DNA of 64,000 nucleotides from Hominimerdicola alba (lineage in GTDB: Bacteria; Bacillota; Clostridia; Oscillospirales; Ruminococcaceae). The translations under genes and the position numbers were made by a program. Location of the stretch: assembly GCF_900109655.1 (NCBI RefSeq), contig NZ_FOAT01000004.1:124001-188000 (forward strand), given 5' to 3'. Each line of letters begins with the position of its first letter. The first letter of the stretch is position 1. Shown piece by piece: positions 36,325-44,861 of the stretch. The notes beneath the pieces were generated by a model that ran no database searches, was not told where the DNA came from, and saw only the letters and a list, made by a program, of their open reading frames with translations.

Positions 36325-36812
36325 CAGAATGATCTCCTCATCTGATACCATTTTACTCCACCTATCACTGAGCCTTCCGAAATACCTTCGTTGACAAAAC
36401 CGAAACGCTCATAAAATCCTATAAGAGATTCTTTGCAAGTGAGAACTGCACCACGTCTGCCTTCGGATTTTGCTATTGACAGAAACTCGTTCATGAGTGT
36501 CTGTGCGTATCCTCTGCGCCTGTGATCGGGCAGGGTATCAAGACCGAAAATCATCTGCCATGAACCTTTTTCATTGTGCATTTCGGGCTTCACGTACATC
36601 TCGTCCGTTAGATCTGGAATGTTGGTAACAAAGCCGTTTATAAACGAAATTATCTTATCGTTGTCATCGCAAAGCACTAAAAAATGATTCGGATATTTTT
36701 TCAGCCGTGCACGAAACTGTTCAAGCCCCGCAGCCTGTTCTGGCGGAAAACAGTTACTCTCTATTGCTGCTAATTCTTCAAGATCTTTTATGTTACCTTT
36801 ACGCGATCTCAC
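36324..36812 (-). CDS. GNAT family N-acetyltransferase
   Basis: The 162-residue protein has the GNAT fold signatures: a beta4 strand (WQMIFGLDTLPDHRRRG) leading to the acetyl-CoA loop RRRGYAQTLM near 95-104 and a final GFYERFGFVNEG. It begins with a GTG preceded by AGGAGGGG and overlaps the ABC ATPase gene by 14 bp. The substrate, a small molecule or protein amine, is unknown. Confidence 0.88.
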   Translation of the reverse strand: MRSRKGNIKDLEELAAIESNCFPPEQAAGLEQFRARLKKYPNHFLVLCDDNDKIISFINGFVTNIPDLTDEMYVKPEMHNEKGSWQMIFGLDTLPDHRRRGYAQTLMNEFLSIAKSEGRRGAVLTCKESLIGFYERFGFVNEGISEGSVIGGVKWYQMRRSF

Positions 36813-37494
36813 GTTTTATCCCCTCCTGTTTTGTCAAAACTCCCGCATCCATGCGGTATATCTTATGGGCAAAATCTGCCGCTGTGGTGTCGTGGGTGAC
36901 TGAAATAACTGCCGTTCCCTGTTCAGCTGTTTTTTTCAGCAGTTCAAAAATTATCTGCGTATTCTCGTCATCAAGATCGTTTGTGGGTTCATCGGCGAAT
37001 ATCACTGAGGGCTTATTCACAAGTGCTCTTGCTATTGCGAGTCTTCTAAGTTCGCCGCCCGAAAGTTCATTGGGATAGGCATCTTTCAGTTCTGCAAGAC
37101 CTACTGTTTTCAGAATTTCTTCTACTTCATTATCGGGTATATTTCTGCCGATAAGTGCCGCGGGAAGAAGCAGATTTTCGAGAACAGTGAGCGCACCGAG
37201 AGAGCTCTGACCCTGCGGAATGTATCCTATATTTTCGGCACGAAATTTTGAAAGTTCGCTGTCGTTAAGTGTGAAAATATCCTTGCTTTCATATTTCACC
37301 CTGCCCGAAGTCGGCTTGATAAGACCTGAAAGGATATTCAGAAAAGTTGTTTTTCCGCTGCCCGATCGACCGAAAATGACTGTAAGTTTACCGCTTTCAA
37401 ACTCAGCCGATGTGGTTTCTACTGCTGTGACCTGACGGATTTTTCTGCCTTTTTTGATGTAGCTTTTGCTTATGTTTTCTGCAATGATATTCAT
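36799..37494 (-). CDS. ABC transporter ATPase of LolD/MacB type
   Basis: The 231-residue ATPase has Walker A GRSGSGKT, a Q-loop at IPQGQSSLGALTVLENLLLP, signature LSGGELRR, Walker B VIFADEPTNDLD and an H-loop VTHDT. The LolD/MacB/FtsE type fits its FtsX-like permease partner encoded just upstream. The ATG at 37494 follows the permease stop as TGATATG; a GTG three codons earlier is less likely. It probably powers a mechanotransmission-type complex or export across the membrane. Confidence 0.9.
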   Translation of the reverse strand: MNIIAENISKSYIKKGRKIRQVTAVETTSAEFESGKLTVIFGRSGSGKTTFLNILSGLIKPTSGRVKYESKDIFTLNDSELSKFRAENIGYIPQGQSSLGALTVLENLLLPAALIGRNIPDNEVEEILKTVGLAELKDAYPNELSGGELRRLAIARALVNKPSVIFADEPTNDLDDENTQIIFELLKKTAEQGTAVISVTHDTTAADFAHKIYRMDAGVLTKQEGIKREIA

Positions 37495-37495
37495 A

Positions 37496-38698
37496 TCAGT
37501 CACCCTCTCTTAGAATATTTCCCGTATCCGCACGGCTAAGCCTGTATGCCGAATATGCCGAGGATATCACACCTGTCAGCAGAACTGCCACAGCAGTGAT
37601 GACCGCATATCTGATATTGCTGAAAATATCAGGCGAAAGATATGGAAGTCCTGTGCGCTGTTCTATAAGACTTCCAAATTGGAAAACCGTAACCGCCGTC
37701 AGCAGGATACCTGCGATTATCCCGCCTGCACATATGATAGTGCTTTCCGAAAAGACCTCTGCACCAAGCTGTTTTCTGGAAAAACCTATGGTCCGCATAA
37801 TTGCAAATTCACGCCTGCGGACACCTGCCAGCACGGAAAATGCAGCTGTCAGTATCACCGCCGCGAGTATCCAAACTGCTGTTTTTATTATGCCGATGCT
37901 TCCCGAAATTGCCGAAAGTCTGTCAGCAGTACCCGTTATCATGGAGCGGGTGCGGACAGCTTCAACACCGTCAACGCGGAGATTTATCTCCCCAACCACC
38001 TGCGAGATATCATAACCATCCTTGACTTTTATATAAACCGAGGATATGACATCATCGGGACTCTGCTTTGAAAGGACACCAATCCCCTTTTCCATTGATG
38101 CCTTTATCAGTGTGCGGACTGTTTCAGGGGTGGTATAGATCGCTGTGTCCAGCCCTGTTCCCGTTGCATCAAGTTTGCCCACTGCCTTGCAGTCAACGCC
38201 GTAAAGTTTCAGCGTGTGACCCACCTTTGTGGAAAGAGATGAACCAACGATTATCTCATTCTCACCAAGTTTGCCGTCATAGCACTGTTTCAGCCATGGC
38301 TTTATGGAAAAATCGGAATCTTCATCAAAACCGATGATCTGCACCTGAACTGAGCAGCATTCTGCATTTGCAGAAACCAGGAAGTACTGCGGCGAGGTTA
38401 GTTCAACACCCTCTATCGACGCTATTTGCTCCTCTATGGACTTATCCATATAGAAATATCCCGGAGTACCCTGAAGAAGTATATTTTCAAGTTCGACTTT
38501 AGCTTCTGCATCTTCGGGAACGACGATTATATCAGCACCCAGCCGCTGTTCAAGGCTGTCAAGACCGTTTTTCATGCTTGCCGCCGCCACCGAACCGCCG
38601 AAAAGAGCAATCGTCATCAGCGCCGCGATAAGCACAAGTGCACCTGTCCTGAATGGCTTTTTTCTAAGATTTTTCAGCGGCAGAGTTTTCAGTTTCAT
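37496..38698 (-). CDS. FtsX-like ABC permease
   Basis: The 400-residue protein has the MacB/FtsX layout: one membrane helix near 18-40, a large extracellular domain (about 45-270) and three C-terminal helices (about 275-390) with RRREFAIMRTIGFSRKQL in the coupling region. Its start overlaps the DUF4418 stop (ATGA). With the ATPase it forms a four-helix type VII-like transporter; adjacent metal-like lipoprotein and cupredoxin suggest a metal-related role, which is inference. Confidence 0.9.
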   Translation of the reverse strand: MKLKTLPLKNLRKKPFRTGALVLIAALMTIALFGGSVAAASMKNGLDSLEQRLGADIIVVPEDAEAKVELENILLQGTPGYFYMDKSIEEQIASIEGVELTSPQYFLVSANAECCSVQVQIIGFDEDSDFSIKPWLKQCYDGKLGENEIIVGSSLSTKVGHTLKLYGVDCKAVGKLDATGTGLDTAIYTTPETVRTLIKASMEKGIGVLSKQSPDDVISSVYIKVKDGYDISQVVGEINLRVDGVEAVRTRSMITGTADRLSAISGSIGIIKTAVWILAAVILTAAFSVLAGVRRREFAIMRTIGFSRKQLGAEVFSESTIICAGGIIAGILLTAVTVFQFGSLIEQRTGLPYLSPDIFSNIRYAVITAVAVLLTGVISSAYSAYRLSRADTGNILREGD

Positions 38699-39099
38699 TT
38701 ATCTTTCTCCATTCTTTTGAAGTTAGTCACAGCATCTATAAGGGAGACCACAGCAAGCAGTGATGCTGTTACGGTAACGGCAGGTCTGAACACTGTGTGA
38801 CAGCGCATGGTCTTCATCATGCAGAGGTTTATGGCTGTTCCCGGAATAAATATCACTGCCACCGCAAGTGTGAATATGCTTATGGCAAGACCTGTCTTTA
38901 TTCCTCTTAGCTTTATGATCATCTTGGCAAATGTCTGAAGTACCAAAACTATGCCAATAACTGCGAACGCATTCTGTGCCCAGTGGCAAGCCATATGTCT
39001 GCCCTCTTCCGAATCGCAGGCTCTGAAAATTGTCAGCGAGCCTATGGTCAGCAAAAGCGACAAGACCAGTTCTGCTGTGTCATATATTTTTTCTTTCAT
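38695..39099 (-). CDS. DUF4418 family membrane protein
   Basis: The 134-residue protein has four membrane helices and two conserved Cys/His pairs: HMACHWAQNA near 36-45 and MKTMRCHTVF near 96-105, which match DUF4418. These pairs could bind a metal or heme. The family regularly accompanies FtsX-like permeases, as here. It lies 15 bp after the tauB-like gene, so it is joined to the importer operon. Confidence 0.82.
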   Translation of the reverse strand: MKEKIYDTAELVLSLLLTIGSLTIFRACDSEEGRHMACHWAQNAFAVIGIVLVLQTFAKMIIKLRGIKTGLAISIFTLAVAVIFIPGTAINLCMMKTMRCHTVFRPAVTVTASLLAVVSLIDAVTNFKRMEKDK

Positions 39100-39114
39100 A
39101 AAAATTATTCTTCC

Positions 39115-39894
39115 TCAGATCATATACTCGGGCTGAGGCTGTGCCTGCGCAAGTTCAAAATGCTCGAGTATGGATTTTCTCATAGCAAGGAATTCCGAAC
39201 CGCCGCGGTGACGGGGTCTTGGGAGATCAACATCGATAATCTTGCTGATCTTTCCCGGACGCGGGGTCATGATTACTATCCTGTCACTGAGATATATCGC
39301 CTCGTCGATATCGTGGGTGACGAGTATCATTGTAATGCCGTTTTCTTTCCAGAGTTCAAGTATTTTGTCCTGAAGATCTGCGCGGGTGAAGGAATCCAGC
39401 GCACCCATAGGTTCATCAAGGAGAAGAGCTTTCGGTTCGTTTATAAGGGCTCTTGCTATGGCAACACGCTGTGCCATTCCGCCTGATATCTGGTGGGGAT
39501 AGGATTTCTCAAAACCGTCAAGACCCACCATTGATATATATCTGCCTATCTTGTCCTTGTTTTTCTTGTAGACTTTGCGTGCTTTCAGACCGTAGGCTAT
39601 ATTGTTCTCAACATTCAGCCAGGGGAACAGACCGCCCTGCTGAAAAACATATCCGCGTTCTGGAGAAACGTCTGTTATTCTGCTGCCGTCTATGGTAAGT
39701 TCACCCGACTGCGGTTTATCAAGGCCTGCTATAAGACGAAGCAGTGTGGTCTTTCCACAGCCTGAGGGTCCTATTATGGAAATGAACTCACCGGGATGGA
39801 TATCAAGGTCAACATTATATAGTGCGTTGACTTTGTTGCCCTCGGCATCGGAATATATTCTGTTTACATTGTTTACCGATATGGTACTGCTCAT
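39115..39894 (-). CDS. ABC importer ATPase, TauB/SsuB type
   Basis: The 259-residue ATPase has Walker A GPSGCGKTT, signature ISGGMAQR, Walker B LLLDEPMGALD and H-loop VTHDIDEA, typical of the nitrate/sulfonate/taurine/thiamine-precursor importer group. The ATG at 39894 overlaps the permease stop (ATGA) and is preceded by GGAAGGAG, so a longer frame to 40020 is rejected. Genetic context with sulfur genes and a shared operator favours an organosulfur substrate. Confidence 0.92.
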   Translation of the reverse strand: MSSTISVNNVNRIYSDAEGNKVNALYNVDLDIHPGEFISIIGPSGCGKTTLLRLIAGLDKPQSGELTIDGSRITDVSPERGYVFQQGGLFPWLNVENNIAYGLKARKVYKKNKDKIGRYISMVGLDGFEKSYPHQISGGMAQRVAIARALINEPKALLLDEPMGALDSFTRADLQDKILELWKENGITMILVTHDIDEAIYLSDRIVIMTPRPGKISKIIDVDLPRPRHRGGSEFLAMRKSILEHFELAQAQPQPEYMI

Positions 39895-40982
39895 TTTTTC
39901 AGCACTCCTTCCTGCCAGCGCAGCGCACGCTTCTGGATACGTCCTATTATGTGATTTATCAGCGAGAACAGCACTGCCATTATGACGATGGCTGCCAGCA
40001 CTTTGTAATATGCGCTCCATACTTTCGACTGGTTTATATAGTAACCCAGTCCACCGGGCTGACCCAGCATCTCGCTCATGACGAGGGTAGTGAAAGCCAT
40101 GGCATTTGCTGAACTTATGCCTGTGAAGATATCGGGCATAGCATGGGGTATTGCAACGTTGAATATCAGACCGACCTGCGAACTTCCGAGTATCCTTGCG
40201 GCTTCATAGTTCTGCTTTGGTGTTGACTGTATGCCCTGAGCTGTAAGGAAAGCTATCTGGAACCATGCGCATATCACGATGAGAAATACTGCTGCTGTGA
40301 ATGAATTAGGCAGTAAAGTCAGGGCGAAAGGCATCCATGCAACTGCGGGGACAACGCCTGTGATTTTCAGTATCGGGAATACCCAGTAATATACTTTCGG
40401 GAACCAGCCGATAAGTATTCCTGTACCAACTCCCAGAAGTACACCGCAAGAAAATCCTGCTGCGTATAATCTGAGGGAATATAGAGTGTTCTGTACTACG
40501 TACTCGCCATCGGCAAGATATGCTTCGATGACCTGTGCAGGTCCCGGGAAGAAAGGCTGTGCGAACACCTGGGTTTTTGTTCCGCCGATATCCCACACAG
40601 CCAGAGCGATACCCAGAGCAAACCTGAACGCTGCGGCTTTGCAGAATTTTCTGCGCTTGTCCTTATCTTTCAGCGACACGATTCCAACGCATAAAAATAC
40701 CAGTATCAGAGCAGCCAGCAGAAAAATATATGCATCGTTTATATTAAGGCTGATGCTGAGACCGAGTGTGTTTATCACATAGGTCTTAAATTCGACTGCC
40801 GCTTTCTGGGGGAATACCAGATTTACTATTATCGCAGCAACAAAACCCGATATGGTGAGCAGTGCTTTCAGGGCATAATAGCCGTTGTGCCTGTATCCCC
40901 ATTTCACTTTCTTTTCGGCAGTCGGCTTTTCCTTTTCAGCTGCGCTTTGCAGGCTGCCCTTTAAAGCTATCTGTCCATTCAT
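39891..40982 (-). CDS. ABC importer permease, TauC/SsuC type, with extra N-terminal helices
   Basis: The 363-residue protein has an N-terminal extension (to about 120) with about three extra helices, then a binding-protein-dependent permease domain with six helices. The EAA-type coupling motif is NYEAARILGSSQVGLIFNVAIPHAMPDI near 275-300. Related permeases are usually about 250-270 residues, so the extension is notable. It works with the TauB- and TauA-like proteins on either side. The ATG follows AGAGGAG. Confidence 0.9.
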   Translation of the reverse strand: MNGQIALKGSLQSAAEKEKPTAEKKVKWGYRHNGYYALKALLTISGFVAAIIVNLVFPQKAAVEFKTYVINTLGLSISLNINDAYIFLLAALILVFLCVGIVSLKDKDKRRKFCKAAAFRFALGIALAVWDIGGTKTQVFAQPFFPGPAQVIEAYLADGEYVVQNTLYSLRLYAAGFSCGVLLGVGTGILIGWFPKVYYWVFPILKITGVVPAVAWMPFALTLLPNSFTAAVFLIVICAWFQIAFLTAQGIQSTPKQNYEAARILGSSQVGLIFNVAIPHAMPDIFTGISSANAMAFTTLVMSEMLGQPGGLGYYINQSKVWSAYYKVLAAIVIMAVLFSLINHIIGRIQKRALRWQEGVLKK

Positions 40983-41013
40983 ACGTTACCGTATCTCCTC
41001 TCTTTACTGATTA

Positions 41014-42072
41014 CTATTTTACTTCAACTTTCTGATAAATGTCCTTTGCGAACTGGTCGGGGTCGCTTTTGAGGTAGCCTATCTTTGCCAGACCGTCAAC
41101 GAAGTACTTTACGTCCTCTTCAACGTGAGTATCCCAGTTTTCATCATGCTCGGCGGCTGACGGGAAACCGTAGCTCTTTATCAGATCAACTGCAAGTTCC
41201 TTGTCCTCGATGGAAGCGTAATTCTTATTGATTATGATATCAACCGATTCCTCAGGATTTTCGTATATCCACTCCTGAGCCTTGCGGTATGCTCTGAGGA
41301 GAGCTGCTACTTCTTCGGGATCTTCTTCAAGTATCTTGTTAGATGCGTAGAGGAAGCAGCAGAAATGATCTGCGAAATATGGGTCTGTACCAAGGTCGAA
41401 AAGTATGCGGACATCGCCTGCTTTTTCGTGGATAGAACCAAGCGGATCCCAGAGGGCTGCTACATCTATCTCGCCGCTTGCCAGCGCCTCAAACTCCAGA
41501 TTGCCGTCTGAGTAGGGCAGGAATGTTACTTCACCGTCAGAAGGGTCAGCGGAGATGCCTGCATTTTCAAGCCAGAGAGATGCCACCTGATGAGGTGTGC
41601 CGCCTATCTCGTCAACACCGATCTTCTTGCCTTTCAGGTCTTCAACAGACTTGATATCGGAATCGGGATTTACCGCAAATTTGATACAGCCCTCATGCAG
41701 ACCATCGACGACTTTTACGTTTATTCCGTTCTCGATAGAGGGAAAGAACTGGAAATCTCCGTTTACTATTGGGATAGAACCGTTGTTAAGACCTATCTTT
41801 CTTGTTTCAAAATCAGCAGAAATGAGAGTTACATCAAAGCCCTCTTCGGCAAAATAGCCGTTCTCATAAGCTATATAAATAGGTGCGCCGCAGAGGGCAC
41901 CGTCCTTGCCGGGGATATCTATCTTACCGTATTTGAAATCGCCTGTGCTTTGTGCGGCATTATTACCAGCACCCTTTTTTCCATTATCAGAACTTCCCTG
42001 TTCGCTTACCGAGCACGATGCCAGCATAATTGCCGATGCCATTATTGCTGCAAAAATACTTTCCTTTTTCAT
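41014..42072 (-). CDS. ABC importer substrate-binding lipoprotein, TauA/SsuA/NMT1 type
   Basis: The 352-residue protein has a lipobox MLASC (Cys near 20), an acidic/Gly/Asn linker and an NMT1/THI5-like binding domain: PIYIAYENGYFAEEGFDVTLI near 65-85, then DLKGKKIGVDEIGGTPH. Such proteins bind sulfonates, nitrate or pyrimidine precursors. No oxygen-dependent sulfonatase is nearby, as expected for an anaerobe. It is the first gene of a long operon with a LacI-type operator shared with metY and the nitrogenase-like operon, so an organosulfur ligand is inferred. AAAGGAG supports the ATG at 42072. Confidence 0.88.
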   Translation of the reverse strand: MKKESIFAAIMASAIMLASCSVSEQGSSDNGKKGAGNNAAQSTGDFKYGKIDIPGKDGALCGAPIYIAYENGYFAEEGFDVTLISADFETRKIGLNNGSIPIVNGDFQFFPSIENGINVKVVDGLHEGCIKFAVNPDSDIKSVEDLKGKKIGVDEIGGTPHQVASLWLENAGISADPSDGEVTFLPYSDGNLEFEALASGEIDVAALWDPLGSIHEKAGDVRILFDLGTDPYFADHFCCFLYASNKILEEDPEEVAALLRAYRKAQEWIYENPEESVDIIINKNYASIEDKELAVDLIKSYGFPSAAEHDENWDTHVEEDVKYFVDGLAKIGYLKSDPDQFAKDIYQKVEVK

Positions 42073-42117
42073 TTCCAAAACTCCTTTGTGTTTGCTATCG
42101 TTTTTTGCGATGACTAA

Positions 42118-42146
42118 AGTTTATCCGAAAACAAGGCAAAAGTCAA
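42118..42146 (-). promoter_or_regulatory. Promoter of the importer operon
   Basis: TTGACT (42146-42141) and TAAACT (42123-42118) on the minus strand have a 17-bp spacer ending GTTTTCGGA, nearly the same spacer end as in the metY promoter at 46915-46943. The operator at 42156-42171 ends 9 bp before the -35 box. Confidence 0.82.
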
Positions 42147-42155
42147 TTTGTAAAT

Positions 42156-42171
42156 GTGATAACGTTGTCTT
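42156..42171 (-). promoter_or_regulatory. LacI-type operator, importer operon, proximal
   Basis: On the minus strand it reads AAGACAACGTTATCAC, matching 13 of 16 positions of the perfect palindrome GTGATAACGTTATCAC found at 49516. It is separated from the -35 box by exactly 9 bp. Confidence 0.78.
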
Positions 42172-42259
42172 TTCAATTGCTGATATATACCGATCTGTAT
42201 GAGATTTATGGGAGAATCTGTATCCGATATTGCGTTTTATGATAGTATTTCTGTCATTC

Positions 42260-42275
42260 GTGATAACGATATCTT
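42260..42275 (-). promoter_or_regulatory. LacI-type operator, importer operon, distal
   Basis: GTGATAACGATATCTT on the plus strand matches 13 of 16 operator positions and lies 104 bp upstream of the proximal site, about ten helical turns. Confidence 0.68.
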
Positions 42276-42345
42276 TTCCGAAAACAAAGGGGTTTTCAAG
42301 GGCATTTAGTCGCAGAAATATTACATAAGAGGTGATTTTTGTGAA

Positions 42346-42366
42346 ACGATAAGAATACGTTATCGT
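42346..42366. promoter_or_regulatory. 21-bp inverted repeat upstream of metA, candidate LysR site
   Basis: Arms ACGATAA and TTATCGT flank GAATACG. The reverse strand shares GATAACGTATTCTTATC with the repeat at 46695-46715 upstream of metY. The GATAA-N7-TTATC form fits LysR-type sites, and a LysR gene lies nearby. The site is about 125 bp upstream of the metA -35 box, between the divergent importer and metA units. Confidence 0.6.
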
Positions 42367-42490
42367 AAAATAGGTTTGTTATAAAAGATATTTATAACGC
42401 TTAATAGACGGCGGATATCGGCTGAAACAACATGAGATCAGTTGATATATAAGATAGAAAAATTCGCGAAAAAAAATTTAAAAACAGCTA

Positions 42491-42519
42491 TTGACAGGGT
42501 CGGAAAAATGTGTTATAAT
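42491..42519 (+). promoter_or_regulatory. Promoter of metA
   Basis: Consensus TTGACA (42491-42496) and TATAAT (42514-42519) with a 17-bp spacer lie 57 bp upstream of metA. No 16-bp operator abuts this promoter. Confidence 0.88.
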
Positions 42520-42576
42520 CTAAAAACATATTAATCATATATGAAAACTATAATAAATAAAAAGGAGAGCGAGCAT

Positions 42577-43479
42577 ATGCCTATTAGATTGAAAGAAACA
42601 CTGCCCGTTATTGAAAAGCTGAAAAAGGAAAACATCTTTGCAATGACTGAAGAACGCGCGATGCATCAGGATATAAGAGAGCTTAAAATAGCTGTGCTGA
42701 ATATAATGCCCGACAAGGAAGAGACCGAGCGTCATCTTCTGCGCCTGCTTTCCAATTCACCTTTGCAGATCGAAGTTACATTTATAAGGCTCACAACTCA
42801 TAAATATAAGAATACGCCCATGAGCTATCTGCTGAAAAACTATCTTCCCTTTTATCAGATAGAGCACAAGTATTATGATGGTCTGATCATCACCGGTGCG
42901 CCTGTTGAAAAGCTTGCTTATGAGGATGTTGATTACTGGGGTGAACTTTCGGCGATATTTGAATGGAGCAGGATACACGTAACCTCTACACTGTACCTTT
43001 GCTGGGCGGCTCAGGCAGGGCTTTACTATCATTATGGTGTGCCAAAATATGATCTTGACAAAAAGCTTTCGGGAATATTCAGGCACACTGTCACAGATCC
43101 AAGCAGCGAACTGGTGCGTGGCTTTGACAGGAATTTCTATGCACCTCATTCCAGATATACTGGCATCAGCAGAGATGAGATACTGAAAATAAATGAGCTT
43201 TCGATAATCGCTGAATCCGATGAGACAGGTGTATATATCGTCAGCGACGGCGGAAAGAACATATTCGTGAACGGTCACCCTGAGTATGATCTTTACAGGC
43301 TGGCTGAGGAGTATATCCGTGATACCGACAAGGGTATTTCACCTGATATACCGAAGAATTATTTCCCCGATGATGACCCCGATAAAGAGCCCGAGAGTAG
43401 TTGGATATCGGCTTCGAGCCTGCTGTTTTCAAACTGGCTGAACTATTTTGTTTATCAGATAACACCTTATGAATTCTGA
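42577..43479 (+). CDS. metA: Homoserine O-acetyltransferase (MetA family)
   Basis: The 300-residue enzyme aligns with MetA without gaps over the first 111 residues. It keeps the nucleophile Cys in TLYLCWAAQAG near 142 and the His/Glu pair in NGHPEYD near 235-237. Residue 111 is Glu (TGAPVEKL); published work on MetA showed Glu here gives acetyl-CoA preference, while Gly gives succinyl-CoA, so O-acetylhomoserine is the expected product. That is the substrate of the MetY encoded 4 kb downstream. AAAGGAG lies before the ATG at 42577, rejecting a start 12 codons earlier. It is monocistronic with its own promoter and terminator. Confidence 0.95.
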   Translation: MPIRLKETLPVIEKLKKENIFAMTEERAMHQDIRELKIAVLNIMPDKEETERHLLRLLSNSPLQIEVTFIRLTTHKYKNTPMSYLLKNYLPFYQIEHKYYDGLIITGAPVEKLAYEDVDYWGELSAIFEWSRIHVTSTLYLCWAAQAGLYYHYGVPKYDLDKKLSGIFRHTVTDPSSELVRGFDRNFYAPHSRYTGISRDEILKINELSIIAESDETGVYIVSDGGKNIFVNGHPEYDLYRLAEEYIRDTDKGISPDIPKNYFPDDDPDKEPESSWISASSLLFSNWLNYFVYQITPYEF

Positions 43480-43485
43480 TATACT

Positions 43486-43520
43486 GCGCGGATGATGGTG
43501 AGTTGTCCGCGCTGTTTTTT
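43486..43520 (+). terminator. Terminator of metA
   Basis: A 7-bp stem GCGCGGA with TCCGCGC is followed by TGTTTTTT, 6 bp after the stop codon. Confidence 0.8.
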
Positions 43521-43572
43521 ATGTCATTTATTAAATATTACAGTGTTAACAATTCGTTTACAACAATTCATA

Positions 43573-43601
43573 TTGACATTATAGGATTTATATGATATAA
43601 T
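43573..43601 (+). promoter_or_regulatory. Promoter of gshA
   Basis: TTGACA (43573-43578) and TATAAT (43596-43601) have a 17-bp spacer. The octamer ATAGGAAT at 43622-43629, about 15 bp past the start point, also occurs twice around the suf promoter. Confidence 0.85.
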
Positions 43602-43694
43602 CTATATATCATATTGATTTAATAGGAATAATTCTGAAATATGAACCTGAATGATAAGGTCACATAAAAACAGCTTCTGTATTAAGGAGGACAA

Positions 43695-44849
43695 ATGAAA
43701 AATCAGCTTATATATAAAGGAAATTTCGGATTGGAACGCGAGACTTTGCGTGTTGATAAAAACGGCAGACTTTCACAGACGGCGCATCCTTTTGAGGATG
43801 ACGGCGAGATAACCCGCGACTTCTGTGAAAATCAGATAGAGTTGGTAACGCCTGTCTGTTCAAGCGTTGATGATGTTATGAAAGAGCTTGATCGTCTGGA
43901 TAAAAAGGTTAGAAAAGCCCTCGATGATATGGATGAGCGCATCTGGCTTTACAGTAATCCGCCGCATTTTTCGGACGACAGCGAGATACCTGTTGCTGAT
44001 TTCAAGGGTGATCTTTCAAGCAAGCGTTTCTACCGCGAAAAGCTTGAATTACGATACGGTAAAAGGCTGATGCTCTTTTCGGGAATACATTTCAACTTCT
44101 CATTTGATGACGAATATCTGAAAAGCATATCATCAGGCGAAGATTTTTCCGAATTCAAAAATAGATTCTATCTCAGGCTTTACAAACAGCTAAGCAGGCA
44201 CAGCTGGCTACCGCTTCTGCTTACTGCTGCAAGTCCAATACATGACCGTTCGCTTTATGAAGACGGAGAAAAGGGTGGTACTGTCAGCAGATATTCTTCC
44301 ATAAGGAGCAGCGAAAAAGGGTACTGGAACAGCTTTGTACCTACTCTGAAATTTGATAGTCTTTCATCATATGTTGACAGTATTCAGAAGTATGTGAACG
44401 AGGGAAAGCTGTTTTCGGCAAGTGAGCTGTATCTGCCAATAAGGCTGAAACCAAAGGGTGAAAACAGTATCGAGAATTTTGCAAATGGTGTAAGCCATAT
44501 TGAGCTGAGAATGTTTGACCTCAACCCGCTGGAACCGCTGGGTATCAATGCGGATGATCTGCGCTTTGCTCATCTGCTTGCAGTATATCTTTCGGAACAG
44601 CCTGATTTTGAATACACCGATGAATTGCAGGTCCAGGCTGTACATAATCACAGAAATGCCGCACTGCTTGACCTTGAAGGTGTGACCATAGATGGTACCC
44701 CGATACTTGAACGTGCAGGGCAGATTCTCGATAAAATGTCGGAGCGTTTTTCTGACAATAACGAATATCAGAATGTCATAGCTTATGAAAAAGCAAAACT
44801 CAGCGACCGCATTTGCAGCAAAATTATAAATGAAAAAATCTACGGATAG
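43695..44849 (+). CDS. gshA: Glutamate--cysteine ligase-like enzyme
   Basis: The 384-residue protein starts with FGLERETLRVDKNGRLS, a signature of the GshA/GshAB ligase domain. It also has FSGIHFNFSFDD near 127-138 and SRYSSIRSSEKGYWN, as in these ATP-dependent ligases. It would make gamma-glutamylcysteine from glutamate and cysteine. It lacks the ATP-grasp GshB half of bifunctional GshAB, and no gshB is in the window, so gamma-glutamylcysteine itself or another derivative may be the product. AAGGAGG precedes the ATG; the amidohydrolase gene follows closely. Confidence 0.88.
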   Translation: MKNQLIYKGNFGLERETLRVDKNGRLSQTAHPFEDDGEITRDFCENQIELVTPVCSSVDDVMKELDRLDKKVRKALDDMDERIWLYSNPPHFSDDSEIPVADFKGDLSSKRFYREKLELRYGKRLMLFSGIHFNFSFDDEYLKSISSGEDFSEFKNRFYLRLYKQLSRHSWLPLLLTAASPIHDRSLYEDGEKGGTVSRYSSIRSSEKGYWNSFVPTLKFDSLSSYVDSIQKYVNEGKLFSASELYLPIRLKPKGENSIENFANGVSHIELRMFDLNPLEPLGINADDLRFAHLLAVYLSEQPDFEYTDELQVQAVHNHRNAALLDLEGVTIDGTPILERAGQILDKMSERFSDNNEYQNVIAYEKAKLSDRICSKIINEKIYG

Positions 44850-44861
44850 AAGGTGATACAG

